DNA of 50,022 nucleotides, taken from an uncultured Gallionellaceae bacterium (GTDB lineage: Bacteria; Pseudomonadota; Gammaproteobacteria; Burkholderiales; Gallionellaceae). A model generated the notes under the pieces. It was not told the origin of the DNA. It did not search any database and saw only the letters and a list, made by a program, of their open reading frames with translations. The DNA lies in the NCBI GenBank assembly GCA_903847155.1, contig CAINCU010000045.1, positions 1 through 50,022 of the forward strand, read 5' to 3'. Shown in pieces: positions 34,860 through 44,122 of the stretch (the stretch's first letter is position 1; every line of letters begins with the position of its first letter). The position numbers were made by a program, and so were the translations under genes.

Positions 34860-35612
34860 ATGGGAAAAATATGTGTTATTTCTCAACCAACTTTCCTGCC
34901 GTGGCTAGGCTGGTTTGATCTAGCCGACCAGGCTGACATAATGGTCATCTTGGATGACGTGGCATTTTCCAAGCAATCATGGCAGCAACGCAATCGCATA
35001 CGAACTCGCAACGGGCTTGAGTTTCTATGTGTTCCGGTAAAGACATCCGGCAGGCTCGGTCAGTTGATTTTGGACTGTGAATTAGCCGATCAGCCATTCG
35101 TCAAAAAAATGGTCGCGTCGCTTCGAGCCAATTACGCAAAAGCCCCATTTTTTGCGGATGATATTGATGAATTGGCAGTGATTTTGGAAACAGCCGCTGG
35201 AACCAATCGTCTGGTCGAACTCAACTGTGCGCTTATTTCATGGATGGCGGGAAGGCTGGGAGTCACAACACCTATGATTCGCGCCAGCACATTGGGAATG
35301 AATGGAGAGCGTGGCGAACATGTTGCAGCAATTTGTGAACGTGTTGGAGCTGATCGTTATCTATCGCCAGCGGGAGCTGAAGAATATTTGATTGAGGATA
35401 AGAGTGCCTTTGATCGGCGCGGGATTTCAGTTTTGATCCATGTATATGAGCATCCGCAGTATGTTCAGCGCTTTACCCCCTTTATGCCCTATGCAAGCGC
35501 GCTGGATTTAATCTTTAACGTTGGCCTTGCGGCTAGAGAAGTCATGCGATCCGGCAGATGCCCCGCGAGAGCTCTGGAAGAAAATTTACCAAGAATGTTA
35601 GAGGGGCATTAA
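34860..35612 (+). CDS. WbqC-family protein
   Basis: 250 residues matching the WbqC-like family found in O-antigen and other glycan clusters: MGKICVISQPTFLPWLGWFD, then DDVAFSKQSWQQRNRIR, CVPVK, and SALDLIFNVG near the end. The biochemical role is not firmly established; such genes recur beside sugar aminotransferases, so acylation of an amino sugar is one possibility. It lies 11 bases after the methyltransferase and one base before the pseI start. Confidence 0.85.
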   Translation: MGKICVISQPTFLPWLGWFDLADQADIMVILDDVAFSKQSWQQRNRIRTRNGLEFLCVPVKTSGRLGQLILDCELADQPFVKKMVASLRANYAKAPFFADDIDELAVILETAAGTNRLVELNCALISWMAGRLGVTTPMIRASTLGMNGERGEHVAAICERVGADRYLSPAGAEEYLIEDKSAFDRRGISVLIHVYEHPQYVQRFTPFMPYASALDLIFNVGLAAREVMRSGRCPARALEENLPRMLEGH

Positions 35613-35613
35613 T

Positions 35614-36657
35614 GTGAAAATTAGAAATCATGAAATCAGCAGGGGGTGCACACCTTTTGTTATCGCTGAGATGTCCGGTAACCATAACCGTTCGCTGGAA
35701 CGGGCCTTAGAAATCGTTGAGGCCGCCGCCAAGAGCGGAGCGCATGCGATAAAGTTACAGACCTACACATCGGACACCATGACGCTAGACTTGGATGAAC
35801 GTGAGTTCCACATTAGCGATCCCAACAGCCTATGGGCAGGTACATCCCTTTATAAGCTGTATGGAGAAGCATACACACCGTGGGAATGGCACAAGCCGAT
35901 TTTTGACCGTGCATGTGAGCTGGGGATCATTCCATTCAGCACGCCATTTGATGACACGGCAGTTGACTTGCTCGAAAGTCTGAATGTGCCATGCTACAAG
36001 ATCGCTTCGTTTGAGAATACCGATCTGCCATTGATCCGCCGAGTGGCGGCTACCGGCAAACCGCTGATTATTTCCACTGGCATGGCTACTGTGGCCGAAT
36101 TGGATGAGACCGTGCGAGCCGCACGCGAAGCCGGGTGCAGGGACTTGATCCTTCTCAAATGCACCAGCACTTATCCTGCCACAGCAGCAAACACTAATAT
36201 TCTGACTATCCCGCATCTGCGCGAGTTATTTGGATGCGAAGTGGGCTTGTCCGACCACTCCATGGGTGTGGGCGTGTCAGTGGCCAGCGTTGCGTTGGGT
36301 GCGACAGTTATCGAAAAGCATTTCACGCTAAATCGTGCTGACGGTGGTGTCGATAGCGCGTTCTCCATGGAGCCAGCCGAAATGGCCCAACTTGTGATTG
36401 AGACCGAACGGGCTTGGCAGGCGCTTGGACAAGTCAGTTATGGGCCGACAGAGGCCGAAAAAAAATCCCTCCAATATCGGCGCTCGTTGTATGTAGTGAA
36501 AGATATGAAAGCCGGTGAAGTACTGACACGTGAGAACATGCGTGCTATCAGGCCAGGATTAGGTCTTCCCACAAAATTCTATGATGTGTTTTTAGGAAAG
36601 AAAATCGTTAAGAACGTTAAGATGGGTACACCAGTAAAGTGGGAGTTGCTGGAATAG
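35614..36657 (+). CDS. pseI: Pseudaminic acid synthase
   Basis: 347-residue NeuB-family synthase condensing the 6-deoxy-altrose derivative with phosphoenolpyruvate. The TIM barrel has FVIAEMSGNHNRSLERA, AIKLQTYT, FSTPFDDTAVDLL, KIASFE and GLSDHS motifs. The C-terminal SAF (antifreeze-like) domain covers about residues 290-347. FEN at 130-132 and the pseB/C/F/G neighbours favour PseI over NeuB or LegI. The start is a GTG with GAGGGG eight bases upstream. Confidence 0.94.
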   Translation: MKIRNHEISRGCTPFVIAEMSGNHNRSLERALEIVEAAAKSGAHAIKLQTYTSDTMTLDLDEREFHISDPNSLWAGTSLYKLYGEAYTPWEWHKPIFDRACELGIIPFSTPFDDTAVDLLESLNVPCYKIASFENTDLPLIRRVAATGKPLIISTGMATVAELDETVRAAREAGCRDLILLKCTSTYPATAANTNILTIPHLRELFGCEVGLSDHSMGVGVSVASVALGATVIEKHFTLNRADGGVDSAFSMEPAEMAQLVIETERAWQALGQVSYGPTEAEKKSLQYRRSLYVVKDMKAGEVLTRENMRAIRPGLGLPTKFYDVFLGKKIVKNVKMGTPVKWELLE

Positions 36658-38451
36658 ATGAATAGAAATGCACAATTAGAAGGCGTTTTTCTTGCCACCA
36701 CTGCGCTGGAAAAATTCTGGGATGTCAGTAAGCCTATAGTATTTTTAGGGGAATGGTGTTTGCTGTATGAGCGACAGCCTTACTGGGAAAAGATCAATGG
36801 TAAGTTGCTGGGTAGCCCTTATGACGATGATGACGCTGCTGAAAATGCTTACAGCTACGTAAATCGTATATACGAGAAAATACTGCCTGTTCTCGGGGAG
36901 AAATTGAACTCAATCCATGGGAAGAGCTATAGCAACCGTTACTGGAGAATTCTGCTAGGGCCATGGCTACAATTATATCTGCCATCGGTATATGACCGAT
37001 TTGTACATATAAAAAGAGCATCAGAACAATATCCGAATTTCACCACAATCGGGTTGTCGCCAGCATCATTTGTGGTGCCGGCAGACACTTTGGATTTCGC
37101 CTGTTTCCTTTCCGAAGACTCATACAACCTTCAGCTTTACACAAAGATACTAGGCGTTCTCGGAAAAGAATTTACATATAAAGAAACCAAAATTCCGCGC
37201 AATCCTTTATATGGGAAATTGCTGAAAAATTCGTGGCAACGCAAATCGATCAGCTATGTATTAAAGGTTTTCGCCGATGTAAGTGCAAAACTTTCCAAAA
37301 CCATCCTCCTTCGGTATCCCTATTTTTCAAAGAAGATTGAACTGCAATTGATCGCCAGAAAATTCGGCCGGATATTGCCGAGCTGGAATCAAATGAGTCC
37401 ATGTTCACGATTTGAACTCGATAACGTGAAACGCAATGTGTTACGAGATATTGAAATTAGATCAGATGAATTCGAACAATGTTTATCGGCGATGCTGTTC
37501 TCGGATATGCCGCAATGCTTTATTGAAGGATTTAGAACTGTAGAAAATGAGGCGTATAGAAACTTCCCCAAGCGTACCGATGCCATATTTAGTGCCAATG
37601 GGTGGCACTACGATGAGGCATTTAAACAATGGGCGGCAACCTCTGCAGAGGCAGGGAGCTTGCTGTTGGGAACGCAGCATGGTGGGAACTATGGCTCCTT
37701 AAAGAGTATGCCCAGCGAAGATCATGAAACAGCCATAGTTGACTACTATTATTCCTGGGGATGGGAGCGTGAGGGTTGTATGGCAAAAGTGGTTCAGAAA
37801 CCAGCAACAAAATTGTTGGGAAGAAATATGATTGGCCCAAACAACATCAAAAAAGAAATATTTTGGGCTGCGACCACCGCACAGCGTTATCTAGTTCAAC
37901 TACCATTCTTGCCCGCGCATTTCCACGAATATCTTGAGTGGCAAATCCGATTTGCCAAGGCCTTGCCATCGGTGGTGATTAAAGAAACGCGCTTTAGACC
38001 GCATTATGAAAACCATGCGTGGGGCACTGTAGAGCGACTGAAAGAATGTATCCCGGATATTCGGATTGAGTCGTGGGATGTGCCTTTTCAGTCAAGCTTG
38101 GAAAATTGTAGGCTTTACGTATGCGATCATCTTTCAACAACTTTTACTGAAGCGTTAGCAGTCAACCTACCCACCGTACTGTTCTGGAATCCACAGACAA
38201 ACAAGTTAAGACCAGAGGCGCAACCCTATTTCGACTTATTAAGAGAAGTCGGAATTCTCTTCGATACGCCGGAAGCAGCAGCCTCCGCAGTGGCATCTGT
38301 TTACGATGACGTAGAAACCTGGTGGAACGTTCCGGAACGCCAGAAGGTATTGAGATCGTTTTGTGATCGGTTCGCTCGAACTGCACCTGATGCAATTGCA
38401 TTATGGAGCAATGAATTCGAAAGGGTTACTGAACTCCAGGCATCTCCATAG
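36658..38451 (+). CDS. LIC12162-family putative transferase
   Basis: 597-residue protein of the LIC12162 family, named from the Leptospira LPS locus. The opening FLATTALEKFWDVSKP followed by FLGEWCLLYE is diagnostic, and the C-terminal half has GTQHGGNYG and CDHLSTTFTEALAVNLPTVLF, which resemble the donor site of GT-B glycosyltransferases. No membrane helix is seen. Family members recur in nonulosonate clusters, so transfer of the CMP-activated sugar is a good guess but unproven. It starts directly at the pseI stop. Confidence 0.82.
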   Translation: MNRNAQLEGVFLATTALEKFWDVSKPIVFLGEWCLLYERQPYWEKINGKLLGSPYDDDDAAENAYSYVNRIYEKILPVLGEKLNSIHGKSYSNRYWRILLGPWLQLYLPSVYDRFVHIKRASEQYPNFTTIGLSPASFVVPADTLDFACFLSEDSYNLQLYTKILGVLGKEFTYKETKIPRNPLYGKLLKNSWQRKSISYVLKVFADVSAKLSKTILLRYPYFSKKIELQLIARKFGRILPSWNQMSPCSRFELDNVKRNVLRDIEIRSDEFEQCLSAMLFSDMPQCFIEGFRTVENEAYRNFPKRTDAIFSANGWHYDEAFKQWAATSAEAGSLLLGTQHGGNYGSLKSMPSEDHETAIVDYYYSWGWEREGCMAKVVQKPATKLLGRNMIGPNNIKKEIFWAATTAQRYLVQLPFLPAHFHEYLEWQIRFAKALPSVVIKETRFRPHYENHAWGTVERLKECIPDIRIESWDVPFQSSLENCRLYVCDHLSTTFTEALAVNLPTVLFWNPQTNKLRPEAQPYFDLLREVGILFDTPEAAASAVASVYDDVETWWNVPERQKVLRSFCDRFARTAPDAIALWSNEFERVTELQASP

Positions 38452-40012
38452 CAATCGGAACCCACCCGTGCTCCATTCCACTTCAGTCAGGCTAAGATTC
38501 GCAGTTTCTGTTGGTTCAAACGCTTTGCGTGCGATGATTGGATTTATGACAGGCTTGGTTATTGCCCGTGTGCTGAACCCAGCCGGTTATGGTGACCTGA
38601 TGTTCCTGCTTGGCAGTTTCGTTGCTATCCGCTCTTTGCTGGACATGGGGAGTTCCAGCGCGTTTTATACTTTCCTTGCGCAGCGCGCCAGAGGGCAGCG
38701 TTTCTATCTTGTGTATTTATCCTGGTTAACATTCCAATTTTTTGTAGCTTTGGCAATGCTTTGGCTGATTATCCCATCAAATTTATTTGAAAAGGTTTGG
38801 CTAGGACACAGCCGCGAGATAGTGCTACTGGCCTTCGCGGCGGCCTTCATGCAGCAGCAGGTTTGGCAAACAATCGGCCAGATCGGTGAGGCGATGCGCA
38901 AAACAGTCAAGGTGCAATTAATGAATCTTGTTGTGGCGCTGCTGTATTTTCTGGTGATATTGTTGCTGTCGCAGTACGGACAATTGTCAGTTGAAAAGAT
39001 ATTGCTGATTCTGGTTGGGCAATATGTGGCGGCAACTGTATTCGCATACCGAATCTTAAAAGAAGATTGGGCGGAGCCGCCAACAGATGAAAGCGCGCTA
39101 AGTAAAATCTTTAGTGACTACTGGAAATACTGCAAGCCGCTGGTAGCGCTTTCGCTGGCTAGCTTTGCATATCAATTTGCAGACAAGTGGATGCTGCAAA
39201 AATTTGGTGGTGCCACACAGCAAGGCTATTTTCAAATAGCCAGCCAATTTGCGGCGGTTAGCCTTCTGGCCACCACTTCTATACTGAATGTCTTTTGGAA
39301 AGAGATTGCAGAGGCTTGGGAAAAACAGAACCGCGCCAGAGCTGCAATGCTATATCGCAAAGTAAGTCGCGGCTTGGTAATGATGGGGGCAATCATCAGC
39401 GGTATGCTCCTTCCTTGGTCAGAGCAAATCGTGAAGATTTTTCTTGGCACCGCCTATGCGCACGCATGGCCAGTATTGGCAGTTATGCTGCTCTATCCGA
39501 TTCATCAATCTATGGGCCAAATTGGCGGAACAATGTTGTTGGCCAGTGGGCAGACGCACAGATACACGTTTGTTAGCATAGCTATGATGCTGCTTTCCAT
39601 TCCAATGACTTATTTTGTGCTGGCTCCGCCTGTGGATTTGTGGCTGCCCGGATTGGGAATGGGAGCGCTTGGATTGGCTTGCAAGATGGTTGTGCTGGGA
39701 ATCGTATCCGTGAACATTCAGGCTGGGGTCATCGCGCATTATGGTGGATGGAAGTTCGATTGGGTATTTCAGGTTGTTGGCATTCCATTGATGATAGTTC
39801 TGGGGATCGTAGTAAAGCTATTAGTTGGATTGCTGTGGAATCTTGAAAATACCGGCATAGCCGGGCTTATAGCGCCAGTTACAATTGCAAGCGTTGCATA
39901 TTTATTTATGGTCGCAGCTGCAATTTGGCAGCTGCCATGGCTGATTGGGGCGGACCGAAGTGAGATTGAAAATTTGTTTGGAAAAGTGCTGCACAGAAAA
40001 AGTGCAACCTGA
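38411..40012 (+). CDS. Oligosaccharide flippase (Wzx-type)
   Basis: About 533 residues with 12-14 membrane helices, of the polysaccharide-exporter MOP superfamily: GSNALRAMIGFMTGLVIARV, GYGDLMFLLGSF and ASFAYQFADKWMLQKFGG. It would flip a lipid-linked glycan to the periplasm. The start is uncertain: the ATG at 38411 overlaps the upstream gene by 41 bases, and a GTG at 38468 just after its stop gives a shorter, more typical N-terminus. The last residues are basic. Confidence 0.88.
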   Translation: MNSKGLLNSRHLHSNRNPPVLHSTSVRLRFAVSVGSNALRAMIGFMTGLVIARVLNPAGYGDLMFLLGSFVAIRSLLDMGSSSAFYTFLAQRARGQRFYLVYLSWLTFQFFVALAMLWLIIPSNLFEKVWLGHSREIVLLAFAAAFMQQQVWQTIGQIGEAMRKTVKVQLMNLVVALLYFLVILLLSQYGQLSVEKILLILVGQYVAATVFAYRILKEDWAEPPTDESALSKIFSDYWKYCKPLVALSLASFAYQFADKWMLQKFGGATQQGYFQIASQFAAVSLLATTSILNVFWKEIAEAWEKQNRARAAMLYRKVSRGLVMMGAIISGMLLPWSEQIVKIFLGTAYAHAWPVLAVMLLYPIHQSMGQIGGTMLLASGQTHRYTFVSIAMMLLSIPMTYFVLAPPVDLWLPGLGMGALGLACKMVVLGIVSVNIQAGVIAHYGGWKFDWVFQVVGIPLMIVLGIVVKLLVGLLWNLENTGIAGLIAPVTIASVAYLFMVAAAIWQLPWLIGADRSEIENLFGKVLHRKSAT

Positions 40013-40029
40013 ATAGTCAAGAGGGTAAT

Positions 40030-40797
40030 GTGGAACTAACAGAAGTCGAATTTTGGGATGAGTATTGGGCGAACTGCAAACTTCCAAATGTGGTGGACTA
40101 TGAATTTTCCTTTGAACGTTGTCTTGCTGAGGCGCTTAAAAAGAATCTTCCAAGCTTGGAGGGAGAGGTGTTTGAGGTTGGATGCGCGCCTGGAAAGTGG
40201 TTGGCGTTCATGTCAACAGAATTCGGACTTAAACCCTACGGTGTGGAATATTCCGAGGCCGGGATGAAAGCCACTATGAAAAATTTTCAGTTACTTGGAT
40301 TGGACGTTGGGCGAATCCAGGCGGGCGACTTCTTCCAGATCAAACCTGACCGGCAGTTTGATATCGTCATGTCGTTTGGTTTTATCGAACATTTTTCCGA
40401 TGCAGATGCAGTTGTTAATTTGCATTTGCAATGGCTTAAACCGGGCGGTACGCTGATTCTCGGGGTGCCAAATTTCCGTGGTGTATATTATTCTCTGCAA
40501 AAGCTGCTGGATAAAACAATATTGGAAAAACACAATCTTGACGTGATGTGCCCCGAGTTTTTTTATCATTTGGCTGACCGAAATAATTTAAAGCCCATTG
40601 CTATTAGCTACATCGGTTCGTTCGAGCCATCCCTTCCTATTCCCCCTCAAGGAAAGAACAGCTTATTACAACTTTCGGCAAGGGGAAGTCTTTGGGTGGC
40701 AAGAAAACTGCGACGCTTCAAAATATTCGACGCTATTAATGGCCGTTACTTTAGTTCATACATCCTGGCCATTTACCAAAAAAGCGAACTCAATTGA
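40030..40797 (+). CDS. SAM-dependent methyltransferase
   Basis: 255-residue class I methyltransferase. The SAM loop is VFEVGCAPGKWLAFM (residues about 47-61). DIVMSFGFIEHFSDADAVV is motif IV and LKPGGTLILGVPNF the strand after it, as in UbiE/Ubie-like and glycan methyltransferases. The start is GTG behind AGAGGG. Its stop overlaps the next start as TTGA. Confidence 0.86.
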   Translation: MELTEVEFWDEYWANCKLPNVVDYEFSFERCLAEALKKNLPSLEGEVFEVGCAPGKWLAFMSTEFGLKPYGVEYSEAGMKATMKNFQLLGLDVGRIQAGDFFQIKPDRQFDIVMSFGFIEHFSDADAVVNLHLQWLKPGGTLILGVPNFRGVYYSLQKLLDKTILEKHNLDVMCPEFFYHLADRNNLKPIAISYIGSFEPSLPIPPQGKNSLLQLSARGSLWVARKLRRFKIFDAINGRYFSSYILAIYQKSELN

Positions 40798-41999
40798 AAA
40801 GCCTGCTGATTTTTACTGAAAACTACGTGCGTGGTGGCGGCAATCGTTACATGATTGATATGGCAAACGCTCTTGCATCTGATTGCGAGCAAGAGTTTTT
40901 AGTTAGTAACGAGGGAGGGATTTTTCTGGAAGACACCTCGCGGCTGAACCATTCGGTCACGCAGCTAAATACAATATTCATTACAAGATCGCGCATATGC
41001 AGTTATTTATCTGGGTTGCACAGGACGGCGCGACAAGCTGTTGCTTTGTTGCTTGTTATTCTTGAGCCGATATTTTTTCTTGTAAATATGATCCTATTTG
41101 TTTGGCTGATTAGAAGGCTTAGGCCAGCGATGATACTAAGCTGCAATGGGGGTTATCCGGCAGCACAGGCGTGTCTGGCAATGGCTGTCGCAGGAAGAAT
41201 TTTGCAGATCCCAGTGGTCTTAAGCATTGTTAGCATGCCTACAAAGCGCAGGCTCATTACGTGGCTTTACGAGAAATTGCGGGATGAGCTAGTCTGGAAA
41301 TCGGCCAGCAGTGTAGTGGTGAATGCAAAGAGCATCGCTGATGCCTTGGTTGAGTTGCGGGATGCGCCTTCAGAAAGAATCAGGGTTATTTATAACGGAT
41401 TGGAAGACCTGCAGTCACCGCCATCACAGATCAAAGAAAAATCAGAGCAAGTTGTGATCGGATGTGTCGTACGCATGGATAGGGCTAAAGGAGTCATGGT
41501 GTTGTTCGATGCATTTGCACACTTGGCCCAGCGCCATCCAGAAATGCAACTGGTACTGGCCGGGCAGGGAGATGTCTCTGCTGAGCTGGCTCGGCGTATT
41601 GAGGAGCTAGGGTTGCAACATCGAGTAAAAATGCTTGGACATTTTCAAGGGGATGTCAGCAAATTGCTATCCACTTTCGATATTTATGTTTTTCCATCTT
41701 TGTGGGAAGGGTTCCCCTACAGTATCGTGGAAGCCTTACGCTCTGCCTGCGTGATCGTGGCGACAAATGTTGGCGGTATTCCAGAGGCTGTAACGGATGG
41801 GACAGAAGGGCTGCTGATCGTACCCGGCTCGAAAGATGAGATCGTTAACGCAGTAGAAAAGATAATGGCCGACCAGGCAATGAGTCAGAAACTGGCTAAA
41901 AATGCGCGCGCAAAATTTGAACAGGAATTAACGTTGTCCAAAATGTACCTGCGAGTACGCGAGGTGTTCACCGAGCTAAAAGGAGTGGGGAGGCCATGA
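40794..41999 (+). CDS. Glycosyltransferase family 4
   Basis: 401-residue retaining GT-B transferase. The acceptor domain starts LLIFTENYVRGGGNRYMIDM, with a hydrophobic stretch near residue 80-105 that may bind the membrane. The donor domain has GCVVRMDRAKGV and the EX7E motif in PSLWEGFPYSIVEALRS. The substrate is unknown. The start is a TTG overlapping the previous stop, an unusual coupling; no alternative ATG lies before the conserved glycine-rich loop. Confidence 0.9.
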   Translation: MKSLLIFTENYVRGGGNRYMIDMANALASDCEQEFLVSNEGGIFLEDTSRLNHSVTQLNTIFITRSRICSYLSGLHRTARQAVALLLVILEPIFFLVNMILFVWLIRRLRPAMILSCNGGYPAAQACLAMAVAGRILQIPVVLSIVSMPTKRRLITWLYEKLRDELVWKSASSVVVNAKSIADALVELRDAPSERIRVIYNGLEDLQSPPSQIKEKSEQVVIGCVVRMDRAKGVMVLFDAFAHLAQRHPEMQLVLAGQGDVSAELARRIEELGLQHRVKMLGHFQGDVSKLLSTFDIYVFPSLWEGFPYSIVEALRSACVIVATNVGGIPEAVTDGTEGLLIVPGSKDEIVNAVEKIMADQAMSQKLAKNARAKFEQELTLSKMYLRVREVFTELKGVGRP

Positions 42000-42913
42000 C
42001 GATAAATACCGCAATTTTGGGAGCAGGATTTATCGGCCAAAACTTTATAAGGTTGGCGCTTCAATCAGGTGACAGTTTAAGGGTACTCGACCATAAGGAA
42101 TGCCCCAAAGAGTTTGAGGGAAGATTAACCTGGATAAAAGGCGACATGTGTGACGAGACTGCTGTGCGACACGCTCTGCAGCATGTCGAAGTTGTTTACC
42201 ACTTCATATCCAGCACCGTACCAGGAGATATTACGGACGAAAGCAGTGAGCTGATTCAAAACGTGGTGCAAACACTTCGCTTGTTAAAATTGTGTGTGCA
42301 GGAGAATGTACGTCGCATCGTTTTTATATCATCGGCTTCTGTATATGGCGTTCAAACCGTACTGCCGATTCCCGAAACGGCACTAACCAACCCAATCAGC
42401 TCACATGGGATACATAAACTTACCATAGAGAAATATCTCCAGTTGTACCAGTATCAACACGGACTGGAGTGCAAAATCATGCGCTTGGGCAATCCTTATG
42501 GTCCGGGTCAGAGTGTGATGGGAAGACAAGGATTTATCGCGATGGCTATAGGGAGAATACTAGCAGGGGAGGCGGTCATGATACGAGGGGACGGCTCCAC
42601 CATCCGGGATTATATTTACATTGACGATGTTTCCGAGACACTGCATCTTCTGGGGACGTGCCAGGCAAAGGAAAATATTTTCAATGTGGGCAGCGGTCAG
42701 GGTCACACACTTAATCAGATCGTCTCAATTATTGGAGAATTAACAGGGAAGTGCGTTCAGGTCGTACACACGGACAGCCGTTTCGTAGATATACCTGCCA
42801 GCATTCTAGATATATCGAGAGCAAAAATTTTGCTGGGTAAGACGAAAAAAGTATCTCTTGAGACAGGGTTGACAAATACATTGAATTTCCACGGCATAAG
42901 ATTAGCAGTATGA
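41996..42913 (+). CDS. NAD-dependent epimerase/dehydratase-like protein, catalytic Tyr replaced
   Basis: 305-residue extended SDR. NAD loop GAGFIGQNF at 9-17, FISSASVYG at 110-118, RLGNPYGPGQ in the middle and IRDYIYIDDV near the end are all like UDP-hexose 4-epimerases. But the usual YxxxK is SHGIHK: His137 stands where Tyr is expected, while Lys141 is kept. The codon is CAT, one base from TAT. It may be inactive, use another residue, or have a binding role. It overlaps its neighbour by ATGA. Confidence 0.82.
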   Translation: MTINTAILGAGFIGQNFIRLALQSGDSLRVLDHKECPKEFEGRLTWIKGDMCDETAVRHALQHVEVVYHFISSTVPGDITDESSELIQNVVQTLRLLKLCVQENVRRIVFISSASVYGVQTVLPIPETALTNPISSHGIHKLTIEKYLQLYQYQHGLECKIMRLGNPYGPGQSVMGRQGFIAMAIGRILAGEAVMIRGDGSTIRDYIYIDDVSETLHLLGTCQAKENIFNVGSGQGHTLNQIVSIIGELTGKCVQVVHTDSRFVDIPASILDISRAKILLGKTKKVSLETGLTNTLNFHGIRLAV

Positions 42914-43015
42914 GTTTTGCAGTGCTTAATAAACAAAAGACGTAACCTACCGTTAACTTTCAACTAACCGAGCCAATCGTGCATTGTGGATTTTCGAGAA
43001 CTGGATAAGTTGAGT

Positions 43016-43816
43016 ATGAATAAAACATGGATTTATGAGCAGACCGAGTCCAATGTGTTGCAATGGGATCATTCCATGGAAACGCATTATCCCGAGACGC
43101 GCAGATGGCTTAGTAGCCCAGAGGAACATTTTGTGCGGATTTGTCAGGAGAGCAACTATTTGGATGCTGTAAAATTAATTGACTGGAATCACTATCTGGG
43201 CAACAACGGCCAAATTCTGGATATGGGCTGCGGGGGTGGCTGGTTGAGTGGGTATCTGGCTGCGTTTGAAAAAGTTGGACTCGTATATGCACTGGATTCC
43301 AGCAAGCGCTTTCTCACTGTGTTATTGCCACAAATTGCAAATAAAATGGGGGCAAGCCTAGAAAAAATTGTAACAATACAAGGTTTATTCACCCCCTTGC
43401 TTTTTCAAGATTCTTCATTAGATGTGGTTGTTGCATCGTCTGCGCTTCACCATGCCGAGAGCTTGGAAGGCGTACTCAAAGAAGCTAGACGAGTACTGAA
43501 AAAGGATGGCTTGTTGTTCATTTTGAATGAGACACCTCGCCCGCAGTTCAGATACGTTTTGTCGCTTGTGTTAAGTTTTGTAAAAATACTGAAAAAAACC
43601 ATTGTCCGCGATTATGAGTCGGTTTCACCATCCATCTCAGCATGCGGGTATTTGTACGACCCTTGTCTTGGGGATAAAAGCTATCCGCTGTGGTATTGGA
43701 AAGAGACTATAAAGCGTTCTGGATTCTCTATAGTTGAAGTTATGAATACAGGCTTGCCCACACTTAAATGCAAGTCTGGCGCGAGCCTAACCCATTTCAT
43801 TTGTAAAGCCATTTAG
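43016..43816 (+). CDS. SAM-dependent methyltransferase
   Basis: 266-residue class I methyltransferase. SAM loop ILDMGCGGGWLSGYL, then VVVASSALHHAESLEGVLKE and RRVLKKDGLLFILNETPRP, a methyltransf_11 pattern. The start is unsure: the ATG at 43016 is used, but a GTG at 42986 adds ten residues (MDFRELDKLS). It is the last gene of the first glycan block and is followed by a gap with no gene. Confidence 0.84.
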   Translation: MNKTWIYEQTESNVLQWDHSMETHYPETRRWLSSPEEHFVRICQESNYLDAVKLIDWNHYLGNNGQILDMGCGGGWLSGYLAAFEKVGLVYALDSSKRFLTVLLPQIANKMGASLEKIVTIQGLFTPLLFQDSSLDVVVASSALHHAESLEGVLKEARRVLKKDGLLFILNETPRPQFRYVLSLVLSFVKILKKTIVRDYESVSPSISACGYLYDPCLGDKSYPLWYWKETIKRSGFSIVEVMNTGLPTLKCKSGASLTHFICKAI

Positions 43817-44122
43817 AGCGGATCACCTTAGATAACCAAGCGTGTTCAATAGCACTTATTTTTGCGCGTCATTTACGTTTTCCACCGCTTGCATCGCTTT
43901 GAGCGGCAGAACAAATTCTTCGCCTGTCTGCTTCAGGGCGTGCGCATTCTTGTGGCAGCATAAATCTGTCGCATGTGGACGATGGCATGTTTGTCGTCAG
44001 TGCTAATGGAGGAATGGCGCGGAATGATGCTTAAGTCAGCCATAAGGATGGCTGAATTCGTGGGAGACTTAGCATTTATCGGGATGTGTATAATCGACCG
44101 AACATAATTAATTTCCAAAAAA
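43817..44122. other. Gap between two glycan gene blocks
   Basis: 306 bases without an intact gene. On the minus strand a short open stretch (ending near 43858) reads CCHKNAHALKQTGEEFVLPL and on, with no start and a stop just upstream, and an adjoining frame reads STDDKHAIVHMRQIY; together they may be a frameshifted gene tail that I do not recognise. The AT-rich end (44090-44122) probably carries the promoter for the next gene. Confidence 0.4.
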
